From Apolygus lucorum (Eukaryota > Arthropoda > Insecta > Hemiptera > Miridae): DNA of 64,000 nt. The stretch is from NCBI GenBank assembly GCA_009739505.2, contig CM019183.2, positions 50,688,199 to 50,752,198 on the forward strand, given 5' to 3'. Below are positions 22,830 to 33,682 of the stretch, piece after piece. The position numbers and the translations under genes are program-made. Below the pieces are notes generated by a model that made no database searches, was not told where the DNA came from, and saw nothing but the letters and a program-made list of their open reading frames with translations. Each line of letters starts with the position of its first letter. Position 1 is the stretch's first letter.

Positions 22830-23285
22830 CTCCTTGTCTCTGTGTCTTGGGACATCAGGAACCAATAGCAACTAAGATTGTTTGGCCTGCTTCTAGGCGA
22901 CCTTGCCTCGACTCGTCACACCCCTTCCTCCACACCTCCTACCGCACCCTTGCGCTTCACCGCCCCTCGCCATTCAGTCTATCACGAACCCTAGTAAACC
23001 TTCTCCCTGTTTTTCGGCGTTCGGCTTATTCCTTCGACTTCCGACGCCGGTCGTTTCTTTTGATTTCTCCATTAGTTCACGATGGTGTAACGTTTGATTA
23101 AATAATTATTGCCTTCAGTTAAATAGTTAATTCGTGATCGTGATAAATACGTGAAGTTCAGTGGTCTGTTGTTTGTTTACGTGCGGATTTCACCGAGAAT
23201 TCTGGGATTACACGCTCCGGAATCACCAGCCGATCTCTCATCGTCTACGGCCCATCGTAATATTCAATGTAGGCTGTCGCAGGTA
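22830..23285 (+). promoter_or_regulatory. Candidate 5' exon / promoter region (weak)
   Basis: A 450-bp block that is less AT-rich and C-rich on the plus strand, ending at GGCTGTCGCAG/GTACTAATTG, which fits a splice donor. Small ORFs of 64-84 codons at 22847-23101 overlap in different frames and are not clearly coding. It could equally be a solo LTR or other repeat. Low confidence. Confidence 0.2.
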
Positions 23286-23883
23286 CTAATTGATTCATTA
23301 TTTAGTTATTAATTTAGTTACCTAAATTAGTCATTTTTCGTTATTTAGTTTCCTGCGTAAGAAAGGAACTCCGAAGGTGGGAATGCTTCGGATTTCTTGT
23401 GAGTAATTTGTCAAAGGAATTTGGAAGCTCCTATTCTGCGTTTCAAGAGCTTTCTGACAAATTTTGTTCCTCGTCAGTCAATTTTTTCAAAATCACTGTC
23501 CGATGCTGATGAAGTTGAAGATTTGTGAGAGTAGACACTATACAGTCCTCTACAATTATAATAATAATCTTATCATCAGACCATTAGTAGCTCCGAACGA
23601 TCCGCAAACTTTTTCTCTATCTACCTACTAGGCCGATTTCGATAAAACAGGGTGTGCGCCTGGGTAGGAAAAACTGTTTATTGTTATTTTTAATCTAAGG
23701 TAGACCTCATTCTGAGAATTTTGACACCAACCGCGACCTTCTAGCGGGTATAAATCTTTTCCTATGAATTTTTAAAGTTTCGACCGTTTATGACGTCACA
23801 ATGGGCTGGGGGTCCCGCCCAGGCAAGAGGGGTGCGTGACGTCATAAACAATCGAAACTTAGAAAAATCGTAGAAACAGATCT

Positions 23884-23888
23884 ACTCA
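23884..23888. repeat. Target-site duplication ACTCA (left)
   Basis: The 5 bp before the left LTR equal the 5 bp after the right LTR (27664-27668). Five base pairs is typical of Ty1/copia integration. Confidence 0.9.
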
Positions 23889-24074
23889 TGTTTATTATTG
23901 AAATGAAACTGGTTCACAAAAAAGGATTTTATTCAAAGTAAAGCGCGATAGAACTGAGGACGACAAGAACATGAGAGAGAGTGAGGCACACAATTGGGTG
24001 GGGGATGAAAAGACAAGTAGGTACATGAGATCTAGGAAGAGCAATAAAAGCTAATTGTGGAATTGGCACTAACA
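23889..24074 (-). repeat. Ty1/copia 3' LTR
   Basis: 186 bp, TGTTTATT...CACTAACA on the plus strand (TG...CA ends). It differs from the other LTR only by absence of a 2-bp AC near 27497. Confidence 0.95.
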
Positions 24075-24086
24075 CCCCACCTCAAT
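24075..24086 (-). promoter_or_regulatory. Polypurine tract of the copia element
   Basis: On the minus strand TTGAGGTGGGG abuts the 3' LTR, as expected for the plus-strand primer. Confidence 0.75.
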
Positions 24087-24402
24087 TCAGCAAATGCCAG
24101 AAAAACAACAAAGACATTTCATAATGTGAACAATAAACATTTAAATAGAAATACATGGTTCATTTCAAAATTTCATGTTTTAACTTATTTCAATAAATTT
24201 ATATAATTTAATCACAAGTCACTGTTTTTCAACTTTCACTCTTCAGGCACATGTATTTTAACAAAAATAAAGTTGTCAGAATAACCTCATGATTCATAAA
24301 TCACACAATTTACCAAATTTATGATAGGAATTTATTTATTTATTTTTTTTGTTTTGTTTATATGATATTATTAGCAATTTTCCATTAATTAACAGTTTAG
24401 TA
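24087..24402 (-). other. 3' untranslated region of the copia element
   Basis: AT-rich, no ORF, between the pol stop codon and the polypurine tract. Confidence 0.7.
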
Positions 24403-27085
24403 TCATTCTACTAGGCTAACATTAAGTTCTGAGCGAAATTCTTTGAATTTCGGTGAAGGTAGAGCTTTTGTCAGACAGTCGGCAATTTGGTTGCTCGTGG
24501 AAATATATTCTAATTTTACATTTCCTTCCATGATATGATGTCGCACGAAATGATACTTAACATCTACATGTTTTGAGCGTTTTGTTTCGTAATTACTTGC
24601 TATCTTGATGCAAGATTGGTTGTCCTCAAAAATAATCATTTTGGAACAATTCACGGACAAATCTTTGATCAATTGTTTTACAAATAAGAGTTCGCATACA
24701 CATTCTGCTAATGCATAATATTCGCTTTCAGCTGAGCTTAATGCGACAGTTGTTTGCTTTTTAGTTCGCCAGGCTACAGTATTGTTGTTCAATTTAATTG
24801 CGTATCCTGTGACACTTTTTCGATCAAAATCATTGGCATAGTCTGAATCGGCAAACGCATGAATTTCAATTTGTCTATTTAGTTTGGTAAACTTTAGAGC
24901 ATAGTTTCTGGTAGATTTGAGGTAACGAATTACATTTTTAAGATAGTTCCAATGTTCTTTTTCGTAAGCGTTTTGGAATTGGCTGAAATAAGTTATGGAA
25001 AAACTTAATTCAGGTCTTGATCCCATCATCAGATACATTAGGCTTCCCACGAGTTCTTTATATGGGGCCTTGAAATTTGTGTTTTGAGAATTGGTTTTTG
25101 AATTTAAATATTTTAAGTATGTTTTAGGCTGATAAGGGATTTCTGATGGTTTACAATCCTTCATGTTAAATTGATTTATAATTTTATCAATTAATTCCGT
25201 TTGCTTGATAAATAATGAATTTTGAGATCTTGAAATTTCCAGGCCAAGAAATTTGAATTTACTTTCATTTGACAGATCTTTAACCTTGAATTTTGAACCT
25301 AAGTGGCGTTTGACTTCGTTGAGTTCGTTTTCATCTGGTGACATTAGTAATACGTCATCTATCCACAGTAGAATATAACAATTTTCCCTAAAATATAGGC
25401 AAGGATCAACTTTGCTTCGATTAAATTTCAATTTTTGCAGTTCGGAATTTAAACAATCGTTCCAAGCTTTCGGGCTTGCTCTCAATCCATAGATGGCTTT
25501 AACTAATTTGCAGACTTTATTTTGATTTTCAGCAGTTGACATTCCTTTAGGCAATTTCATAAATACTGGTTTCTTTAGATAAGAATTTAAAAAAGCTGAA
25601 TCGAAATCTATTAGATTTATCTTATAGTCTCTTTCTACGGCAATTGAAAAAAGTATTCTGAGAGTAATCATACGTGCTACAGGCGAGTAGACTTCATCGT
25701 CGAGGGAAGTTTTCTGAAGAAATCCTCGGGCTACTAATCTTGCTTTCTTCACTTCTTTTCCGTTCGAGATCTTCTGTCGAAAAACCCATTTAGAATCGAT
25801 GGCGGTTTCACCATGGGGTAGTTCAGTTATTTCCCATGTTTTGTTTCTGACCATGTTTTCCATCTCTGTCTCGACTGCTTTCCTCCATTCAGGCGATGTG
25901 TAGGCTTCCTCAAAGGTTTTTGGAACTCCTGCAGGTGGAATTTCACAGGATAATGCAGCGAGGTAGTCAATTTCTCCAAACGGTTCTACCTGGTAGTCTT
26001 GAAGGTGACTGGGTGGTTTTCTTATACGCTGTGGACGAGTTGACGTTGTTGGCTTAGGGCAGTTCATTTCTTCTTGTGTGTTGTTCTGATCATTCCCTGG
26101 TGGTTGATCAATAGAAGTCTCTGCCGAATCCCAATCAGTATCCTCGTCATTTGAGTCATCTTCAATGGAGTTTTCGCCTGGTGAATATTCTTCTGTTGAC
26201 GTACTACTTGAGTTTCTATCAGAAGTATGCTCTTCTGAAAAAGTAGATTCCTTGTCAACTTCTTCCTCGAGTTCGGATTTACGAAACGGTTCTATCAATT
26301 GCATATCAGCTGCTTGAGGTGTTTCGTCAAATACTGCATTTCTTGAAGATATAACACGACGTGATCGTGGACAGTAGAATCTCCATCCATTTGGCGTGTA
26401 TCCCAAGAAAAATACTGGTTTACTTCTGTCATCAAGTTTCCCTTTCCTGTCTTCCTTTGGGATGTGTACGTATGCCTTACATCCAAAGGTTCGGATGTTG
26501 GATATATCGACCTTCCGTTGGTACCATAAGTCGGCTGGTGTACTTCCTGATGGTAGTGTGGATGTAGCTAGGCGATTCAACACATACGTGGCTGCTTGAA
26601 GTGCAAAACCCCAATATGATTTTTCGAGACTTGATCCTGCCAACATACAGCGACCCATATTCAATAGAGTTTGGTTGTATCTTTCACAGACTCCATTCTG
26701 CTCGGGGGTTCGCGGCATATTGTATTGCAATTGAATTCCTTTGGATTCGCAGACCTTTTTAAATCGTTCCGAAGTGTATTCCTTTCCATTATCGGCGCGA
26801 AATTTGACGATTTTCGATGACAGGAGGTTGGTGACCATAGCTTCATATTTCACAAAAGCATCGAATACTTCAGACTTGTGTTTCAGGAGATATAGATGAG
26901 TGAAATGAGTATAGTGGTCGACGAAAATGACGTAATATCGCTCACCGTTTATCGTAGCCGGTGATATTGGACCACCAATATCCGAGCTAATTACCTCCAG
27001 CGGACGTTTAGGCTTCTTTGCAGGATCCGTTGTGAAAAACGGCAAACGTTTTTGTTTACCACGAAGGCATACACCGCACCTGAAT
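24403..27085 (-). CDS. Ty1/copia pol: integrase core, reverse transcriptase, RNase H
   Basis: An open frame of about 890 codons ending TGA at 24405-24403. It opens at CGVCLRGKQ, part of the region just before the integrase core; the usual upstream protease and integrase zinc finger are missing. It has no natural start: the frame is entered through a deletion junction near 27070, and TTG at 27045 is not a credible start. Domains in order: integrase D,D,E (DIGGP, RADNGKEY, PEQNGVCERYNQ); an acidic Ser/Asp-rich linker; RT with IDFDSAFLN and the catalytic LLWIDDVLL, where the usual Tyr-Val-Asp-Asp is Trp-Ile-Asp-Asp; RNase H with FADSDYAND, LSSAESEYYAL and FEDNQSCIKI. No stops or frameshifts. It would make cDNA and integrate it, but needs gag and protease in trans. 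Confidence 0.95.
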
Positions 27086-27349
27086 TCTGTTTAGTGCTTC
27101 CATCATCTGTTTAGCTGTTGCTCTTTCTTCCTCGATCATGTGCAGAATTCCGTCTCCAAGCCATTGCGTGAGAACGTTGCGAGCTTTTCTGTCCTTTTTG
27201 CGATACTCGTTTTCGTCCATTTCCTCTGATTTAACTGAGAGCGCTTCTTCAACTTCAAGGTCTTCTAGGACGCTTGTGATACGCATCTTCCAGGTGCGAA
27301 AACCTGTGCCGTTAAATCGAGTGACCGGCACGTTGGAAGGAGTGGCCAT
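27056..27349 (-). pseudogene. Ty1/copia gag, N-terminal fragment
   Basis: 97 codons from ATG at 27349, beginning MATPSNVPVTRFNGTGFRTW, in the usual copia gag style (FNGTGFRTWKMRI). About 90 codons are authentic, up to EALNRIQ. The deletion then joins it out of frame to integrase sequence and it stops at 27056 after VRCMPSW. The rest of gag, including the zinc knuckle, and the protease are gone, so it cannot form particles itself. Confidence 0.85.
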
Positions 27350-27461
27350 TTTGCTTGATTCGTGGTGGTAGACAGCGTGGTGTTGCAGCTAATTTCCACT
27401 GAATACCTATTTCCGCCGCAAAAATTCCGAATTTCGCAATTAGTACACGTCACTTCTAAAT

Positions 27462-27475
27462 CTGGGCCCATAACC
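27462..27475 (-). promoter_or_regulatory. Primer-binding site for initiator tRNA-Met fragment
   Basis: CTGGGCCCATAACC on the plus strand abuts the 5' LTR directly, so the RNA carries its complement. This equals the anticodon-arm sequence of eukaryotic initiator tRNA-Met. Drosophila copia is known to prime from a cleaved initiator-tRNA half at such a site. Confidence 0.9.
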
Positions 27476-27663
27476 TGTTTATTATTGAAATGAAACACTG
27501 GTTCACAAAAAAGGATTTTATTCAAAGTAAAGCGCGATAGAACTGAGGACGACAAGAACATGAGAGAGAGTGAGGCACACAATTGGGTGGGGGATGAAAA
27601 GACAAGTAGGTACATGAGATCTAGGAAGAGCAATAAAAGCTAATTGTGGAATTGGCACTAACA
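27476..27663 (-). repeat. Ty1/copia 5' LTR
   Basis: 188 bp, nearly identical to the LTR at 23889-24074. Near-identity implies recent insertion. Confidence 0.95.
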
Positions 27664-27668
27664 ACTCA
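27664..27668. repeat. Target-site duplication ACTCA (right)
   Basis: Matches 23884-23888. Confidence 0.9.
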
Positions 27669-27755
27669 CGCTAGGAGGTCGCGGTTGGTGCCAAAATTCT
27701 TAGAATGTAATCTACTTTCGATTAAAAATCTAAAAAAAATTAAGGCGCACCCCCC

Positions 27756-28332
27756 AAGGCGCTAGCTTTGCCCAAAATGATTGAACGTTGATTTTATCTC
27801 TACCTTCGACCACCAACAAAACATTATCTCTACCTATTTGGTAAGTAATGAGCCTCAGTTGGCACTCGCGGAAAAAACGAAAAATTATCACATCGAATTT
27901 AAACTACAGATTATAATTCCATGGATTACCAACACAATCGGCGATCAACTTCTCACTCCGGTTTATAATAATAAGTAAATGTTTGTCGGGGAACAATCAA
28001 CAATAATATACTCACAATACCTACTATAATATAGTAGTATGTACCTATTATATACTAATAACTTTGTCTTGAAGGTCGAATTTCATATTGGAACAATGTA
28101 TACACTAACTTTTAGTTACCTATATTGATTTCTTAATAATTTGTGTCGACCAATCAAATATCTATTTCATAATCGTACGAGTATTATGATAATATTATGT
28201 AGCTGTATACCTGCAGCCACCAAGTTTGTCAGACGTTTTCCAATTAATTTATGAGGTCTTAAAGGTTTTTATGGCCTTTGTTCGTATTGTACAGGTGATC
28301 AGGTGAGGAAGATCCGTATTTCGTAATAATAA
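27756..28332. other. Unassigned AT-rich sequence
   Basis: Includes a short inverse relic of the family B 5' end at about 28210-28240 (AAGTTTGTCAGACGTTTTCC). No gene. Confidence 0.4.
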
Positions 28333-29130
28333 AAATAACGCCCAAGTCGGTGTGGCACATAGTGCATATAATCTAAAAACTTCATTCTCCAAGTACCCAA
28401 AACTTGTTGATCACGTGACGATGACGTTTATAGGGGACCATCCGGGGTCTTAACTACTCAAATTCCATCGAAACCGAATGGAAAGTGTAAAATTAAGCCA
28501 CAATGCCTGAAAATTTCATGAATTAGTATCTGGAAGTTACGTTTGTTACTAGGATTTTACATTTGCGCATGCGCAGTATCTACCATTGATTTGATGTGTT
28601 TCATAGGGAACCATCTAGAGTCTCGTATTAAATGTATGGGGTTAGTTCCGCTAGTTAAAATAATACAATTATTATTGTCTACGTACGCACCGAATTGGAG
28701 AATCCGTCGAAACTAGTCTTGCTGGTTACGACGGATACTTCAATAAGGTACGTAGAAAATAATTGTAAATCTTGAGTTTCATCCATACAATCTTTGAAAA
28801 AATGTCAGAATACGGAAAAGAAAATGTGGAAGTTATGGCCGTTACAAGAGTTTGACCTTTGCTTATGGGCAGAGGCTATTATCGATCCGGGGTGATTATT
28901 TTCATAGGGGACCATCTACGAGCCCATCCGAACAATCCCTGAACATTTCATCAAAATCAGACCGTAGATTCGTAACATTTGCCCGTTTCAAGGACATGCG
29001 GACACACGGACCAGCTGACTGAGACACATGTACTTAATTGTTCAAGAAGGTCTAAACGTTGAACGCGAGAGAAAATTTTGATTTTGCAGGTCAATTTTTT
29101 ATCCTTGGAAAGTGAAAACAATGCTAACTT
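28333..29130 (+). mobile_element. Family B element, divergent copy
   Basis: Begins AACGCCCAAGTCGGTGTGG, contains TGCGCATGCGCA at 28564-28575, two or more CATAGGGGACCATCTA blocks and AACATTTCATCAAAATCAG, and ends near GAAAGTGAAAACAATGCTAA with the hairpin lost. Confidence 0.65.
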
Positions 29131-29552
29131 GAAAGACTGCATTCCACTCCAATTTGTTTTGTAATACCTCTGCACACCTCTGCTGTGTGAACAACAGAAA
29201 TCACAGACAATATCTATGAATCAGTTGGAAAAAAATACCGCCGGCCGGCCAAAGAGATATCGTGATTGGTGACTGCTCGTGGGCGGTATCGCAGGTCCTG
29301 ATAATTTTTCGGGTTGGGGCGATGGTGAACCCCGCTCCACTAAGCAATAAGTAGCCATGAGCAAAATCATCACAACCAACTCTGATCTTTCCTTCAGAAG
29401 ATAACTGATGACGTCTGCGACGCCAGGAATGGCAGTCCCAGAAAATTCAACATGAGATGGTTATTTACTTTACTGGTGTAAAAATACTTCATCTCATAAA
29501 AGAGCAAAAATACATAATACAAGTATACGTAAAACAAATAACACATAAAAAA
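29131..29552. other. Unassigned sequence
   Basis: No gene recognised. Includes GCCGGCCGGCC at about 29240. Confidence 0.4.
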
Positions 29553-30128
29553 CGTTGCAAATTATTACACAAAGTTTATCATTTTTCTATATAGATCACT
29601 CGTCTGCAAAGAACACAGCTGCGCCATAACCACCAACCAACATGAAGAAAAACATCGATCGCATTTCGGTCAGCTAAAATTTAAACGGGGATTAGGCCTC
29701 TTTTGCGATTCACACTCGTGTTTCTGATTTATCGTAAGTCCAACCCTTAAATTCTCGTAGGGAGCTAACGGTTTGTCCTCCAGGGCTACGCGTGGTCTCT
29801 AAAAATTCAATACTATCTCAAATTGATGGAAAAACCTTTATATGAAAATGTTTTGAGTTAGGGCGTTTTGAAAATTTCAACAAACATCAACCAAAATCTT
29901 CGGGGCACAACTAGACCCCAAATGGAGCATACATACCAAATTTCATCAAAATCGGTCAATGCTAAGTGGGGAAAGTGCCGCATACGGCGGACGGACGGCC
30001 AAATTTTTATTCGATTTTTGGATTCTACGTACCTTGATACGTAAACCGACATACTTTGTGGGGGGGGGGGGGGGGGGGGTTAGAAAATGGGTTTCTTGGT
30101 CGATTCCAAAGGTTCATTATTGAAAATA
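29553..30128 (+). mobile_element. Family A element, complete copy with poly-G expansion
   Basis: Runs from CGTTGCAAATTATTACAC to the terminal hairpin, whose outer half is degraded (ATTATTGAAAATACTAA). The GAGGGGG stretch seen in all copies is expanded here to about 20 G at 30060-30079. Confidence 0.85.
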
Positions 30129-30954
30129 CTAAGTCTAGTATTATGGAACAGTACCACTGATGAATTTCCCAGTACTAAACTAGATTTTCACGGACTTGTT
30201 GATGGTTTCCTGAGTTTACATTCTGTCAACACGATTGTGAAGTCGTTCGCGATTGAGTTTCAAGTTTTCCACATCTACAGGTCGGATCATGATGAAATCG
30301 ATGTGCATTCTGCTTGAGACCAGCCCCAAACTACCCTACAATTTGAGTGAAATAGATCTACATCTTGAAGAATTTTGTACCACGTTAGCGCACGGATATA
30401 ACCCGAAAACGGACTCGATGAGCTACGGTCTGCGCAGGGTGAATTGTAGGCCAGATTTCTCAATAAATGGATTTCAGAAGTGACAAATTGGTTGGCTGTT
30501 GTTAGGATATTTTCTTTCGAGAACCCATGAGTACATTATGCGTTCGAGGGTCAGCAGTGTAGTTGGGAAGTCTATAGAGGGTACCCACTTGGCGTGGACT
30601 GATGAATGAGCGGTCAAAATGGGGATGACCAGTTTTAGACTCCACCGCAGAAAGTTCGCTTTGTCTTGGTGAGCTCGGTTGCAGCTTTCAAGTTTATATT
30701 TCGCCGATAAAAGAGTGACTGGTCGAGGTTTGAATAGCCTGTTATGAACTTATTGATAGGCTATCGTGCCTTCAGCAAACTGACCGTGAGTGGCTCCAAG
30801 GGCGAATTGATAACGAGAAATAATCTCTGGGATGTAAATCATCTCTATATTCGAGCTGCATTGCGTAATGCAGCCCTGATTGAAATTTAGAGTCAAGTTT
30901 AGTTATCCCAAGTACAAAAGTAATACGAAATCATGGTGCGATTTTCATGATATG
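30129..30954. other. Unassigned sequence
   Basis: A segment at 30240-30310 (GGTCGGATCATGATGAAATC) may be a decayed family B unit. Two overlapping 76-codon ORFs are not convincing. Confidence 0.3.
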
Positions 30955-31110
30955 AGATCAAGGTTTGCACAGCTAAATGTCACGAGATTTTAAAAAGATC
31001 CTGGGATTAGATTAGGGCAGTACCAGTGGGGCCAAATTTCGTTTAATTCTCATTTGATAATGAAGCGATTTATTTCAATTCTGTAAACGGATTTCTCTTC
31101 AAGATTCACG
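30955..31110 (+). mobile_element. Partial third copy of the 8.7/11.3-kb inverted-repeat arm
   Basis: GCTAAATGTCACGAGATTTT, GGGGCCAAATTTCGTTTA and AAACGGATTTCTCTTCAAGA follow the same order as 8686-8820, with more divergence. Confidence 0.65.
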
Positions 31111-31119
31111 CCGCGCTTA

Positions 31120-31190
31120 GGAGCCCATAAACCATTTAATCGAAATCAGGCCATGGTAACTGAGGAAAGTGTCGCGGACGGACGGCCACA
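31120..31190 (+). mobile_element. Family A middle fragment
   Basis: AATCGAAATCAGGCCATGG followed by GCGGACGGACGGCCACA, the part around the microsatellite, cut off where the next copy begins. Confidence 0.55.
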
Positions 31191-31194
31191 TTTT

Positions 31195-31766
31195 GGTTTA
31201 TTATTTTCAATAATGAACCTTTGGAATCGACCAAGAAATTTTTTTTTTTTAACACCCTCTCAAAATTTGTTGGTTTACGTTTCAAGGTACCTACGTAGAA
31301 TCCGAAAATCGAATAAAAATTTGGCCGTCCGTCCGCCGCACTTTCCCCACTTAGCATTGACCGATTTTGATGAAATTTGGTATGTGGGCTCCATTTGGGG
31401 TCTAGTTGTGCCTGTGTTGTGAATTTTGGTTGATCTAGATCACTTCTAAGGGTACAATAATTGATGGAAAAAATCTTAAATTATTTAAGATAGTATAGAA
31501 TTTTTAGAATTGGTTGAGACCAAGCGGAGCCCTGTAGGACAAACCGTTCGTTCTCTACGAGAATTTGAGGGTTGGACTTACGATAAATCAGAAACACGAG
31601 TGTGAATCGCAAAAGAGGCCGTATCTCCGTTCAAATGTTACCTGACCCAAAGGCGACCGATGTTTTTCTTCAAGTTGGTACCAACCAACAATGGCAAAGC
31701 CGTGTTCTTTGCTGACGAGTGATCTATGTAGAAAAATAATGAACCTTTGTGTAGTAATTTGCTGCG
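31195..31766 (-). mobile_element. Family A element, complete copy
   Basis: Flanked by TTTT; GGTTTATTATTTTCAATAAT to TTTGCTGCG plus TTTT. The microsatellite is short (GGCCGTCCGTCCGCCG). Confidence 0.8.
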
Positions 31767-31894
31767 TTTTATTCGAGTTTTGGATTCTACGTATTACCTA
31801 GAATCGTAAACCAACCCATTTTTTTCAGCGGTGGGAGGGGGGGGGGGTTCTCTTTGTCGATATTCGAAAGGTTCATTATTGAAAATAAAAAACC
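31767..31894 (+). mobile_element. Family A 3' fragment fused head-to-head to the previous copy
   Basis: TTTTATTCGAGTTTTGGATT through a poly-G run to GGTTCATTATTGAAAATAAA. The same junction is seen at 12277/12278. Confidence 0.7.
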
Positions 31895-32405
31895 AAAAAT
31901 TAAGGGTATTTATCTATGCAAGATTCTTGTTTTTACATAGGCGCATGTAATAATTTATGGAAAGTAGGTAATTGAAAACTTAAAAGTCGGTTCTGAAATT
32001 CCTAGACGGTCTCTTTTGAATTTCATTGGTGCCGGACCGATAGAGGCTCGTGCTCACGTGGAATCTTTCCTGAAACATAAATTTTTCTCGATCTGTATCA
32101 CCTATTTCGTCCAAATGTGGAAGGGAGTGGAGCCCAAGAAGACTGCACAACGATTTCATCGCAATCCTATCAGCATGAATCTCGGTTCAAATACAGTTCT
32201 ACAGTCAGATCATTAAATAATTTTTAATTTTACGCCATTTTTCCCACCAAAAATGGGTTTGAGTTTTCTCGTGCTCTAGGTAGCGAAATTATTTTTCTAG
32301 CCTCTTTATTTATATCGTGACGTGACGCTCGTGAGGTTCAGAAAACAAATGGAAACGTCCTGTTTATCATTATTAAATGATAAAAGTAAAAAAATCATCA
32401 ACTTA
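31895..32405. other. Unassigned AT-rich sequence
   Basis: Fragments such as GACGGTCTCTTTTGAATTTC at about 32004-32023 resemble decayed family B units. No gene. Confidence 0.3.
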
Positions 32406-32407
32406 GT

Positions 32408-32573
32408 CGAGAATGGTTTCTTAATCGAGTTGATGTTTATCAACGACGGAAAAAATCAACATAATCTTGAAAATCAACTTCAAATTAGTGTATCTATAGG
32501 TTGATTCTCAAGATTCTGTCGATTTTTTTTGCGTCGTTGATAAACATAAACTCGATTGAGAAACCATTCTCAA
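32408..32573. repeat. Near-perfect 70-bp hairpin
   Basis: The left arm 32408-32480 and right arm 32500-32573 are inverse copies with about 90 percent identity (shared core TGTTTATCAACGACG), separated by about 19 bp. It could be a small palindromic MITE or a transcribed hairpin. Confidence 0.8.
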
Positions 32574-32819
32574 CCCGTACTCAGTACTCGTACGACGGTA
32601 CTCAGAGGTACTGCTCAATAATACAAGCAATCATTTTTGAAACACCATCCTCTATTAGGTCCATGTTATACTGAACGGAGGAAGCTGTAACCGACTGCTC
32701 ACACAAAAACAAAAATAAGGTCTCAATCAACTTTGAATACGGACTGCTGAGTCGAGGCCGACCCTCAACTCAGATAATTGAGTGCTCGCTCACATTGAAG
32801 GCTTGTCTATGAATTCCGC

Positions 32820-33206
32820 CCGTAGATTTTGGTTGATGTAAATCACTTCTAAGGGTCAAAAAATTAATTTTGAAAATTTGAAAATGCCCTTACTCAAATA
32901 ATTTTGATCTAAAGATATTGTTTTTCCTTCAATTTAAGATTCTATAGAATTTTTTGAGACCACGCGGAGCTCGGTAGGACAAACCGTTCGCTCCCTACTA
33001 GAATTTAAGTGTTGGACGTACGATAAATCAGAAACACGAGTGTGAATCGCAAAAGAGGCCTAATCTCCGTTCAAATTTTAGCTGACCGAAATGCGATCGA
33101 AATTTTTCTTCATGTTGGATGGTTGGTGGTGATCAATAAAACGTTGGTGATCAATAAATGACGAGTGATCAATAAAAAAAAAACCATTGTGTAATAATTT
33201 GCAGCG
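32820..33206 (-). mobile_element. Family A element, truncated copy
   Basis: Starts within the block GATTTTGGTTGATGTAAATC, runs through ACCACGCGGAGCTCGGTAGG, and ends TTTGCAGCG plus TTTTT. A GTGATCAATAAA motif is repeated three times near 33126-33175. Confidence 0.75.
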
Positions 33207-33682
33207 TTTTTGGAAGGTTCTGGTTCCTCCAAGTGAACTCCGAATCGCGCGGCAATCGGGCAACGGCTAATCGGCTCTGCAACGCTTTCACTCTGACAGC
33301 CGATGACAAGGTTGCGAAGAACAACTCCGTTGCCACACTAGACGGTTTCCAGATCCGCTGTCCTCCACCCCCGCTATTTCAACCTATCACCGTGTTGCCA
33401 CCCCTGGTCGTATCGTATTTTCCTTCCTTATACCGCCCTTAGGTAAGATGAGGAGGTGCACATAGATACACTTTCTTTCAAAAAACCATAAAGTTTACAA
33501 CAGAAATTTTTGCTAATTTTTGAAATTTTAGCGTTTTTATTGCTAACCTCTTAATATCTCTTCGTCGGGACTTGGAAAACAGTATGAACCAATTTAGCTA
33601 GGAGCCGTTATGTAGCTAAGTTGGCTATCTTGAGGTTTTTTGAAAAAAAGTCAATTGTGTCAACGTAATCCATGTTTTTCTT
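33207..33682. other. Unassigned sequence with a C-rich patch
   Basis: The patch 33230-33430 is less AT-rich with a 69-codon plus ORF that has no recognisable domain. Confidence 0.3.

Larger units (their letters stand above)
23650..27755. mobile_element. Family C palindromic MITE, copy 2, split by copia insertion
   Basis: The left part 23650-23888 and right part 27669-27755 together rebuild the 11.8-kb MITE in inverse orientation, with ends GGGTGTGCGCCTGGG and GGCGCACCCCCC. Palindromic TGACGTCA sites lie at about 23791 and 23837. The copia element divides it exactly between ACTCA duplicates. Confidence 0.75.

Noticed and set aside
24403..27045. TTG at 27045 as the start of the copia polyprotein
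   Set aside because: The frame continues upstream through CGVCLRGKQ. A TTG start is not expected in an animal retroelement; the 5' boundary is a deletion junction.
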